Of a stretch of 5,611 nucleotides of DNA, positions 1-5,611 are shown piece by piece. The DNA comes from Sphingobacteriia bacterium. Lineage in GTDB: Bacteria > Bacteroidota > Bacteroidia > UBA7662. The stretch lies in the NCBI GenBank assembly GCA_009926245.1, contig RFPG01000095.1, positions 1 to 5,611 of the forward strand, read 5' to 3'. The position numbers and the translations under genes are program-made. Under the pieces are notes generated by a model that saw nothing but the letters and a program-made list of their open reading frames with translations, was not told the origin of the DNA and searched no databases. The first letter of the stretch is position 1, and every line of letters starts with the position of its first letter.

Positions 1-1124
1 GGTTTTCGGTTTGAATTTTTGGTTTTGGGTGCCGCTTGTCGGCCCTTGTCACGGGTCAAGGCCGAGCGGTTGCTGGCCAAGCATAGGTTGCTCAAACGGT
101 ACAGCAAGCGGGCCCCTACATTGCCGTTCCATTCCCGGTCTCCTTTGGAAGGGGCGACCTCCACCAAGTCAAAGCCAACGATGCGACGACCGCTTTGGTA
201 AAGAACTTCCAACAGGTGCAAGGCCTGGTTGTATTCCAAACCACCCGGAACCGGGGTCCCGGTACCAGGGGCGTAACAGGGACGGAGTCCATCAATATCA
301 AAGCTGATATAAACCTGTTCGGGCAAGGTTTTGACAATCTCCAAACACAAGTCGTGCCAGTGGGTTCCACGGTGCATCGCCGAAGCCAACGCATGGTCGG
401 TCCATACCGACACCCGCTCATCTTGTTCAGCGAGTTCTTTTTCGGCTGGGCAATAATCCCTTATCCCCACCTGAACCAGTCGACTCAACGAGGGGATACG
501 CAGGGCATTGAACATGATCGAAGCATGCGAATTGTCAAAGCCTTCGTAGGCATTTCGCAAGTCCATGTGGGCATCGATATGAAGGATGCCAAAGGAATCC
601 AGATCCTGGCCCAAAACTTCCATCAAACCCAAGGGGGTGGAGTGATCCCCGCCCAGGATGGCCACGGTTTTGCCTAGGTTGCGATAATGCCTAGCCTGGG
701 TTCGGACCCAATCCAACAAGTAACCGCATTTCTCGTTGGCCGTCTGCAATCCTGCCGCCATTTCGGAGGCATGTTCGGGGTTTTGGCCGTTTTCCAACCA
801 ACGCAGGTAGGATTCCACCCAGCGGCGTTCGGATTTGGAACGCTGCTGCCAACGCAAATCCAAGGGCAAGAGTTGACGAGGCAGGGTCCAGGCCTCGGAT
901 ATCACCGGGTCCTCCAAATCCAGCTGGGACGATGCGTCCAATACGGCCTGCGGGCCCTTGCGGGTTCCATCCCCGTACGAAACCGTCAGGTCCCAGGGAA
1001 CGGGCAGAATGACGAGTTCGGATTCTTCCACCGTGTAGGGTAAACCAAAAAGGAAATCACCCTTTTGGCCCACTCCGTTGGGATCCGGTACGTTGTTATG
1101 GGATTTTGGATTGGACTGACTCAT
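1..1124 (-). CDS. Agmatinase/arginase-family ureohydrolase, 3' end cut off by the window
   Basis: Binuclear-manganese hydrolase that splits a guanidino compound, releasing urea. Agmatine (giving putrescine) is the most likely substrate, but arginine or another guanidino compound cannot be excluded. The ATG at 1124 opens a frame with no stop for 374 codons to the window edge. Visible motifs are GGDHS (158-162), DAHMD (184-188), SFDIDGL (274-280), GTGTPVPGGL (287-296) and DLVEVAP (319-325). The six expected metal ligands are all present: H161, D184, H186, D188, D276 and D278. E322 is the expected guanidinium-binding glutamate. A helical insert at roughly 75-150, before GGDHS, makes it longer than E. 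coli SpeB (about 306 residues) and resembles the long agmatinase-family proteins of Bacteroidota. The catalytic fold appears complete by about residue 346. The remaining tail is basic and not family-like. The start lies 2 bases after the YchF stop, with no Shine-Dalgarno, which suggests cotranscription. The family is sure; the substrate is inferred. Confidence 0.9.
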   Translation of the reverse strand, partial: MSQSNPKSHNNVPDPNGVGQKGDFLFGLPYTVEESELVILPVPWDLTVSYGDGTRKGPQAVLDASSQLDLEDPVISEAWTLPRQLLPLDLRWQQRSKSERRWVESYLRWLENGQNPEHASEMAAGLQTANEKCGYLLDWVRTQARHYRNLGKTVAILGGDHSTPLGLMEVLGQDLDSFGILHIDAHMDLRNAYEGFDNSHASIMFNALRIPSLSRLVQVGIRDYCPAEKELAEQDERVSVWTDHALASAMHRGTHWHDLCLEIVKTLPEQVYISFDIDGLRPCYAPGTGTPVPGGLEYNQALHLLEVLYQSGRRIVGFDLVEVAPSKGDREWNGNVGARLLYRLSNLCLASNRSALTRDKGRQAAPKTKNSNRK

Positions 1125-1126
1125 GC

Positions 1127-2224
1127 TTAAACATTAAAGCGAAACAACATGATATCCCCATCTTGAACGGTGTAATTCTTGCCTTCCAAGCCCACCTTGC
1201 CGGCCTCGCGGCAAGCCGACCAAGAACCATGCTTAATAAAGTCCTCGTAGTGAATCACTTCGGCCTTGATAAAGCCTTTTTCGAAATCGCTGTGAATGGC
1301 ACCGGCTGCCTGCGGGGCCAGGGTCCCCATGGGAATGGTCCAGGCCCGGACTTCCTTTTCGCCGGCTGTGAAATAAGTTTGCAAACGAAGGAGTTGGTAG
1401 GCCGCCAAGAGCAGACGTTCCACTCCGCTTTGGGCAATGCCGGCATCGCGTAGAAATTCTTGACGGTCCTCAAAGGACTCCAACTCGGCAATTTCGGATT
1501 CCAAGGCGGCACAGATCACCAAAACCTCGGCCCCTTCGGCAGCCGCCATGGCACGAACCTTTTGGACCATCGTGTTCTCGCTGGCCAAGTCCTCGGCCGC
1601 CACATTGCAAACGTAGAGAACCGGCTTGGAGGTTAACAAAAAAAGATCGTTGATCAATTCGCTTTCTTCGGGGGTTAGACCGTGGGAACGCACCGATTCA
1701 CCGCGTTCCAGACCAGCTTTGACCTTGATCAAAACCTCCAAGAGCGCTTTGGCGTCTTTGTCCCCGGCCTTGGCCGCTCGCTCGGTCCGGGCTTGCCGTT
1801 TTTCGATGGAGTCCAAATCCTTGAGCTGCAACTCGGTATCAATGATTTCCTTGTCCGCTAGGGGATCCACTCGGCCGTGAACGTGCACAATGTTCGGGTC
1901 GTCAAAGCAACGCAAAACATGGAGGATGGCATGGGTTTCGCGGATATTCGCCAGGAATTGGTTGCCCAGTCCTTCGCCTTTGCTAGCGCCCTGAACCAGC
2001 CCGGCAATATCCACCATTTCGAGGGTATTGGGTACCAGGTTTTGGGGTTTGACCAATTCGGCCAAGCGATTGAGTCGCTGATCGGGAACCGTGATGGTGC
2101 CCACATTGGGCTCGATGGTACAAAATGGAAAATTCGCAGCCTGGGCCCTGGCATTGGACAAGCAATTAAAGAGGGTGGACTTGCCTACATTGGGAAGTCC
2201 TACGATACCGCACTGAAGGGCCAT
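1127..2224 (-). CDS. ychF: Redox-regulated ATPase YchF (Obg-like ATPase 1 family)
   Basis: Universally conserved P-loop ATPase of the Obg-related group. It binds ribosomes and is linked to translation and oxidative-stress responses; it acts in the cytosol. The 365 residues match the family length (363 in E. coli). The G1 P-loop GLPNVGKST is at 9-17 and the G3 motif DIAGL at 72-76. A helical coiled-coil insert follows at about 125-200, and the C-terminal TGS-type domain carries the hallmark LQTYFTAGEKEVRAWTI at 281-297. C35 (in NFPFCTIEPN) matches the redox-sensitive cysteine described in E. coli YchF. H114 matches the histidine that replaces the usual catalytic glutamine in this family. The G4-like motif, normally NxxE and responsible for preferring ATP over GTP, reads NVAAED at 207-212, so alanine sits where glutamate is expected. 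Translation from the ATG at 2224 begins at the canonical N-terminus. The upstream sequence is pyrimidine-rich, with no Shine-Dalgarno. It sits 31 bases after the exported-protein gene and 2 bases before the ureohydrolase. Confidence 0.98.
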   Translation of the reverse strand: MALQCGIVGLPNVGKSTLFNCLSNARAQAANFPFCTIEPNVGTITVPDQRLNRLAELVKPQNLVPNTLEMVDIAGLVQGASKGEGLGNQFLANIRETHAILHVLRCFDDPNIVHVHGRVDPLADKEIIDTELQLKDLDSIEKRQARTERAAKAGDKDAKALLEVLIKVKAGLERGESVRSHGLTPEESELINDLFLLTSKPVLYVCNVAAEDLASENTMVQKVRAMAAAEGAEVLVICAALESEIAELESFEDRQEFLRDAGIAQSGVERLLLAAYQLLRLQTYFTAGEKEVRAWTIPMGTLAPQAAGAIHSDFEKGFIKAEVIHYEDFIKHGSWSACREAGKVGLEGKNYTVQDGDIMLFRFNV

Positions 2225-2255
2225 GGAGGAGAAATTTTAGGTGTAAAAACGAGGT

Positions 2256-2777
2256 CTAGCGAGTCCGGTATTTTTCGTCCGGATCGGGGTAAAACATGAA
2301 TAAAGGGAACGTGAAACGGCCGGCCCAAACCTGAACCCCGGGGCGGTAAAAGGGCAAGACTTCGTACACCACCTCAAAATTCAAATGCCGTTTGGGCAAG
2401 GGAACTGCACCGCCCAGACCCAGACCAAAGGAACCACGTTTGACGGCATAAGGTCTTGTGATGATGCGGTTGTAACCCACATAAGGATGCAGGTACAGCA
2501 TGCGGTACCCAAAGAATTTTAGACCAAAATCGGCGCTGAACTGATCGTTCGCATTCTGGTAGGCCAAATACTGAATTCCAACGTTGGCATGCCAAGCGCC
2601 CGCAATATGCGCATCCCCTTCCAATCGCGGTCCCACACCGTTGCTTACCGGCAATCCTTCGTATTTGACCTGCCCCGCCTGCATTCCAAAGGAAAGAAAA
2701 TCCGCTTTGCGCATTTGGGCTTGACCAAACTGGGACAGGCCCCCAACCAAGACCAGAACAGCCCCCAGGACTTTCAT
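2256..2777 (-). CDS. Small secreted or outer-membrane beta-rich protein of unknown function
   Basis: I do not recognise this as a named family. The 173-residue product starts with MKVLGAVLVLVGGLSQFGQA, a signal peptide with a lysine, a hydrophobic core and a likely cleavage after A20 (FGQA/Q). The mature part is made of alternating polar and hydrophobic stretches rich in Gly, Tyr and Phe, for example HIAGAWHANVGIQYLAY (57-73), FGLKFFGYRMLYLHPYVGY (84-102), FGLGLGGAVPL (117-127) and VQVWAGRFTFPLFMFY (148-163). This is the pattern of a small outer-membrane beta-barrel, so an envelope location is inferred. The frame stays open upstream to an ATG at 2867, which would add 30 residues. I prefer the ATG at 2777 because the signal peptide begins there and a promoter-like TACTTTTG lies upstream at 2812-2819, inside the longer reading. 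It is first in a probable operon with ychF; no functional link between them is evident. Confidence 0.7.
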   Translation of the reverse strand: MKVLGAVLVLVGGLSQFGQAQMRKADFLSFGMQAGQVKYEGLPVSNGVGPRLEGDAHIAGAWHANVGIQYLAYQNANDQFSADFGLKFFGYRMLYLHPYVGYNRIITRPYAVKRGSFGLGLGGAVPLPKRHLNFEVVYEVLPFYRPGVQVWAGRFTFPLFMFYPDPDEKYRTR

Positions 2778-2811
2778 AGGCCAAAAGAAGGACGAAATCT
2801 TAAACACGCAA

Positions 2812-2819
2812 CAAAAGTA
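2812..2819 (-). promoter_or_regulatory. Bacteroidota-type -7 promoter element for the leftward gene group
   Basis: The minus strand reads TACTTTTG, an exact match to the known Bacteroidota -7 consensus TAnnTTTG. A weak -33 candidate, TTCG (3 of 4 against TTTG), lies 19 bases upstream at 2839-2842. A start of transcription a few bases downstream would give a leader of roughly 25 to 30 bases before the ATG at 2777. It sits in the divergent gap and would serve the exported protein, ychF and the ureohydrolase. The match is seen; its activity is inferred. Confidence 0.65.
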
Positions 2820-2823
2820 ACGA

Positions 2824-2833
2824 GCCTGCAGGC
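2824..2833. promoter_or_regulatory. 10-base perfect palindrome in the divergent promoter gap, possible operator
   Basis: GCCTGCAGGC is a perfect inverted repeat with no spacer. It falls between the -7 element at 2812-2819 and the weak -33 candidate at 2839-2842, where a bound protein would block the leftward promoter. It is too short and lacks the T-run needed for a terminator. A 10-base palindrome can arise by chance in GC-leaning DNA, so the operator role is only a possibility. Confidence 0.2.
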
Positions 2834-2865
2834 AGGGCCGAAGGTTTAACCGAAATTTGCAACCC

Positions 2866-4647
2866 ATGATTTATCGTACCCTCCTAGGTTATTTCAAACC
2901 CTACGGCCCTGCCGTCCTGCTCACCTTTGGCTTGGCCGCCGTGAACCAGGTTTTCTCCTTGCTGGACCCCTTAATCCTTCAAAAAATCATCGACCGGATC
3001 GCGGTTGCTGCCAAGGAAGGACGGCTTCAATCGTGGACCAACCAAGATTTTTTTGAGGCGGCCGGGATCTTGGTCTTGGCGGCCCTGGGGGTGGCCATGG
3101 TCAGTCGTATCGCCAAAAACCTGCAGGATTACATGGTCAACCGAATCACCCAGCAGGTCGGGGCCCGCATGTACAGCGACGGCCTAAGGCATGCCTTGAG
3201 CCTTCCTTACGAAGATTTTGAAGATGCCCGCTCGGGGCAAACCCTGGGCATCCTCCAAAAGGTGCGCGCCGATGTCGAAAAACTGGTGTCTGCCGTCATC
3301 AATGTCCTCTTTACCTCCTTGGTTGGGATTGTCTTTGTGATGGTGTACGCGTTGAACGTGTACTGGGTCATTGCCCCTGTTTACTTTTTGTCCATCCCTC
3401 TTTTGGGGGTTTTGAGTTCCTTTTTGAGTCGCAAAATCAAAGCGGTCCAAACCGGTATCGTTAGCCAGACCACCGAACTGGCCGGGGCCACCACCGAATC
3501 CCTTCGCAACATCGAATTAATCAAAAGCCTGGGGCTTATTAACCAAGAAGACAGCCGTCTACGTCGGGTGACCCAGCGCATTTTGGATTTGGAACTCACC
3601 AAAATCAAATACATGCGCAGCCTAAGTTTCGTGCAGGGAACCTTTGTGAACCTGATGCGGAACCTCATCGTGTTGATGATGCTTTACTTGATTTTCAAGG
3701 ACAAAATTTCGTTGGGGCAATTCTTTTCCTTGTTCATGTACAGCTTCTACATTTTTAATCCCCTGCAGGAATGGGGCAACGTCCTGCAGATTTTTCGGGA
3801 AACCGAGATCTCTTTGCGTCGTTTTGAAGACCTCATGGCCCGATCACCCGAGCCCCAACCCCTCAATGCGCAACCACTGGGACCTGTAGAATCTATTCAA
3901 TTCCAAGATGTTACCTATCGACACCGCAGCGCCTCCCAACCGGCGGTTGAAAATTTAAGCCTCCACTTGGAACAGGGCAAGACCTATGCTTTTGTGGGGC
4001 CCAGTGGGAGCGGCAAGACGACCCTGATCAAACTCCTGCTGGGGCTTTACCAACCCCGCAGCGGTCAGATCCTCATCAACGGTGTTCTTTCAACCGAAAT
4101 CAACCCCAACGACCTGCGCTTGTCCACCGGCCTGGTGGCCCAGGATACCCAACTCTTTGCGGGGACCATTGGTGACAACCTTCGCTTTGTGGCACCGGAG
4201 GCGGATGATGCGGCCTGCCTGCAGGCCATGGAACAGGCATCCTGCACGGGCTTGCTCCAAAGGGCCCCGCTGGGCCTCGATACCCCCATTGGCGAAGGTG
4301 GCGTGAAATTATCAGGGGGCGAGAAACAAAGACTGTCCATCGCCCGGGCTTTGCTGCGTCGCCCCTCCCTCTTGGTCTTTGACGAGGCGACCTCGGCCTT
4401 GGATTCCATCACGGAGGAAGGCATCACCCGTACGCTTCAAGAACTCTCGACCTGGCGCAAGCATACGGTCATTTTGGTGGCCCATCGGCTGAGCACGGTC
4501 ATGCACGCCGATCGGATTCACGTGATGGAAAAAGGCCACCTGGTCGAATCCGGTACCCACAACGAATTGGTGGAAGCCCGGGGACTCTATTACGCCATGT
4601 GGCGTCAACAAATCGGCGAGCGACGCGAGAGCCCTCTCATTGCCTAG
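2866..4647 (+). CDS. ABC exporter half-transporter, MsbA-like (membrane domain fused to ATPase domain)
   Basis: Inner-membrane ATP-driven exporter expected to work as a homodimer or paired with another half-transporter. The substrate is not readable from sequence; lipid, peptide and drug export are all known for this group. In the 593 residues, an N-terminal membrane domain has about six hydrophobic segments (near 16-37, 64-82, 143-163, 166-186, 255-277 and 283-300). The ATPase domain follows from about 342: Walker A GPSGSGKT (378-385), Q-loop Q426, signature LSGGE (482-486), Walker B LLVFDE with catalytic E507, D-loop SALD (510-513) and H-loop H540. All core catalytic residues are intact. 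The A-loop position, 25 residues before the first Walker A glycine and a tyrosine in E. coli MsbA, is H353. A TTG at 2857 would add three residues; the ATG at 2866 is preferred. There is no Shine-Dalgarno. It is divergent from the exported-protein gene and 16 bases before the dehydrogenase gene. Confidence 0.95.
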   Translation: MIYRTLLGYFKPYGPAVLLTFGLAAVNQVFSLLDPLILQKIIDRIAVAAKEGRLQSWTNQDFFEAAGILVLAALGVAMVSRIAKNLQDYMVNRITQQVGARMYSDGLRHALSLPYEDFEDARSGQTLGILQKVRADVEKLVSAVINVLFTSLVGIVFVMVYALNVYWVIAPVYFLSIPLLGVLSSFLSRKIKAVQTGIVSQTTELAGATTESLRNIELIKSLGLINQEDSRLRRVTQRILDLELTKIKYMRSLSFVQGTFVNLMRNLIVLMMLYLIFKDKISLGQFFSLFMYSFYIFNPLQEWGNVLQIFRETEISLRRFEDLMARSPEPQPLNAQPLGPVESIQFQDVTYRHRSASQPAVENLSLHLEQGKTYAFVGPSGSGKTTLIKLLLGLYQPRSGQILINGVLSTEINPNDLRLSTGLVAQDTQLFAGTIGDNLRFVAPEADDAACLQAMEQASCTGLLQRAPLGLDTPIGEGGVKLSGGEKQRLSIARALLRRPSLLVFDEATSALDSITEEGITRTLQELSTWRKHTVILVAHRLSTVMHADRIHVMEKGHLVESGTHNELVEARGLYYAMWRQQIGERRESPLIA

Positions 4648-4651
4648 GCCT

Positions 4652-4659
4652 TATCTTTG
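4652..4659 (+). promoter_or_regulatory. Possible -7 promoter element immediately before the isocitrate dehydrogenase start
   Basis: TATCTTTG matches the Bacteroidota consensus TAnnTTTG exactly and lies in the 16-base gap between the exporter stop and the ATG at 4664. Its last base is only 4 bases from the ATG, so transcription would begin at or next to the start codon and the message would be nearly leaderless. I see no TTTG at the -33 position. It may be a chance match, with the gene read from a promoter further upstream. Confidence 0.35.
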
Positions 4660-4663
4660 AACG

Positions 4664-5611
4664 ATGAAAAAAATCCATGTTGCAAACCCCGTTGTTGAAT
4701 TAGACGGCGACGAAATGACCCGCGTGATTTGGGCCGAAATCCGGAACAAACTCATCCTACCTTACCTCGAACTGCCCATCGAATACTACGACTTGGGCAT
4801 GGAATCCCGGGACGCCACCAACGACCAAATCACCGTGGATGCTGCCAAGGCCATCCTCAAACACCGCGTGGGCATCAAATGTGCTACCATCACCCCGGAC
4901 GAGGCCCGTGTTCAGGAATTTGGACTCAAAAAAATGTGGAAATCCCCCAACGGGACGATTCGTAACCTCCTGGACGGGACCGTTTTTCGGGAACCCATCG
5001 TTATCAAAAACATCCCCCGCTTGGTACCCAATTGGACCGCGCCCATCTGCATTGGCCGTCATGCCTTTGGGGATCAATACCGGGCCACCGATGTGGTCAT
5101 CAAGGGTCAAGGCAAATTGACCATGCGCTTTGAGGGCAGCGACGGCACGGTGCAGGAATGGGAAGTCTATCAATACCAAGGTGACGGCGTGGCCTTGGCC
5201 ATGTACAATACCGACGAGTCCATCCGGGGCTTTGCAAGGGCTTGTTTTAACCAAGCCTTGCTCAAGGGATGGCCCCTCTACCTCTCCACCAAAAACACCA
5301 TTCTCAAACAATACGACGGCCGTTTCAAGGATATTTTCGAAGAAATCTACCAAGCAGAGTTCAAAACCCAAATGGATGCCCAAGGCACCGTTTATGAACA
5401 TCGCCTAATTGACGATATGGTGGCCTCGGCCCTCAAATGGCACGGGGAATTTGTCTGGGCTTGCAAGAACTACGACGGAGATGTTCAATCCGATACCGTG
5501 GCCCAGGGTTTTGGGTCGCTGGGATTGATGACCTCGACCCTCATCACCCCGGACGGTCAGACCATGGAAGCCGAAGCAGCCCACGGAACGGTTACCCGTC
5601 ACTTCCGGGAA
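4664..5611 (+). CDS. icd: NADP-type isocitrate dehydrogenase, eukaryote-like homodimeric class, 3' end cut off by the window
   Basis: Cytosolic TCA-cycle enzyme that oxidises and decarboxylates isocitrate to 2-oxoglutarate, reducing NADP+. The frame is open from the ATG at 4664 for 316 codons to the window edge; family members are about 400 to 415 residues, so roughly the last quarter is missing. It follows the animal and plant IDH1/IDH2 class rather than the E. coli Icd class. Markers are ELDGDEMTR (12-20), CATITPDE (73-80), KSPNGTIRN (93-101), [13 protein letters not shown] (131-143), [18 protein letters not shown] (208-225), [10 protein letters not shown] (244-253), YDGDVQSD (270-277) and [11 protein letters not shown] (303-313). 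Substrate residues S94, R100, R109 and R132, catalytic Y139 and K210, and metal-binding D250, D273 and D277 are all present. R312 and H313, in the cofactor region, match human R314 and H315 and support NADP use. It follows the exporter by 16 bases with no Shine-Dalgarno and may be read with it or from its own element at 4652-4659. Confidence 0.97.
   Translation, partial: MKKIHVANPVVELDGDEMTRVIWAEIRNKLILPYLELPIEYYDLGMESRDATNDQITVDAAKAILKHRVGIKCATITPDEARVQEFGLKKMWKSPNGTIRNLLDGTVFREPIVIKNIPRLVPNWTAPICIGRHAFGDQYRATDVVIKGQGKLTMRFEGSDGTVQEWEVYQYQGDGVALAMYNTDESIRGFARACFNQALLKGWPLYLSTKNTILKQYDGRFKDIFEEIYQAEFKTQMDAQGTVYEHRLIDDMVASALKWHGEFVWACKNYDGDVQSDTVAQGFGSLGLMTSTLITPDGQTMEAEAAHGTVTRHFRE

Noticed and set aside
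195..677. A 160-codon plus-strand open frame across the ureohydrolase
   Set aside because: It is antisense to the conserved metal-binding motifs of the ureohydrolase, and its product has no family features.
2225..2255. A terminator or promoter between the exported-protein gene and ychF
   Set aside because: The 31-base gap has no inverted repeat and no TAnnTTTG on the minus strand. A short T-run alone is not enough, so cotranscription is the simpler reading.
2857..2865. TTG at 2857 as the start of the exporter
   Set aside because: It adds only three residues and is a weaker start codon than the ATG at 2866. Nothing upstream favours it.
2778..2867. Thirty extra N-terminal residues for the exported protein, from the ATG at 2867
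   Set aside because: The extension is rich in Cys and Arg, precedes a clean signal peptide, covers the likely promoter element, and would overlap the exporter start codon.
4642..4649. GCCTAGGC palindrome over the exporter stop codon as a terminator
   Set aside because: It is eight bases with no loop, and no T-run typical of a terminator follows. It cannot form a stable hairpin.
4757..5401. A 214-codon open frame on the minus strand, antisense to isocitrate dehydrogenase
   Set aside because: The plus strand encodes a protein matching the IDH family residue by residue across this span. The antisense frame shows no recognisable motif and is explained by codon bias in the real gene.
1..5611. 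A mobile element, CRISPR array, tRNA/rRNA gene, toxin-antitoxin pair or defence system
   Set aside because: No transposase, integrase, spaced direct repeats, structured RNA or small paired genes were seen. All but about 140 bases are covered by five recognisable or coherent coding regions.

Overview
The window looks like an ordinary stretch of chromosome from a member of the Bacteroidota. This is an inference from three things. The genes have no visible Shine-Dalgarno sequences. Matches to the Bacteroidota -7 promoter element TAnnTTTG lie in two of the short intergenic gaps. The proteins also have a Bacteroidota-like make-up: a long agmatinase-type ureohydrolase and a small secreted beta-rich protein with a signal peptide ending FGQA/Q. 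Third codon positions lean towards G and C in all five genes, and no gene stands out as foreign.

Layout. Three genes lie head to tail on the minus strand and read leftwards: a small exported beta-strand protein (2777 to 2256), the ATPase YchF (2224 to 1127), and an agmatinase/arginase-family ureohydrolase that starts at 1124 and runs off the left edge. The gaps between them are 31 and 2 bases, so they probably share one transcript. Two genes lie on the plus strand: a full-length ABC exporter half-transporter (2866 to 4647) and, 16 bases later, an NADP-type isocitrate dehydrogenase of the eukaryote-like class (from 4664), which runs off the right edge. The 88-base gap 2778-2865 between the divergent groups is the only sizeable non-coding stretch. 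It holds a good minus-strand -7 element and a 10-base palindrome.

The five products do not form an obvious pathway. YchF is a translation- and stress-linked ATPase, the ureohydrolase belongs to arginine/polyamine metabolism, the exporter moves an unknown substrate (lipid, peptide or drug), and the dehydrogenase is a TCA-cycle and NADPH-supplying enzyme. They read as housekeeping neighbours.

I found no mobile element, CRISPR array, RNA gene or convincing terminator, and nothing I would call a new system. The points worth a second look are small: a lost acidic residue in the YchF nucleotide-specificity motif, a histidine where the exporter normally has its adenine-stacking aromatic, and a promoter element placed so close to the isocitrate dehydrogenase start that the message could be leaderless.
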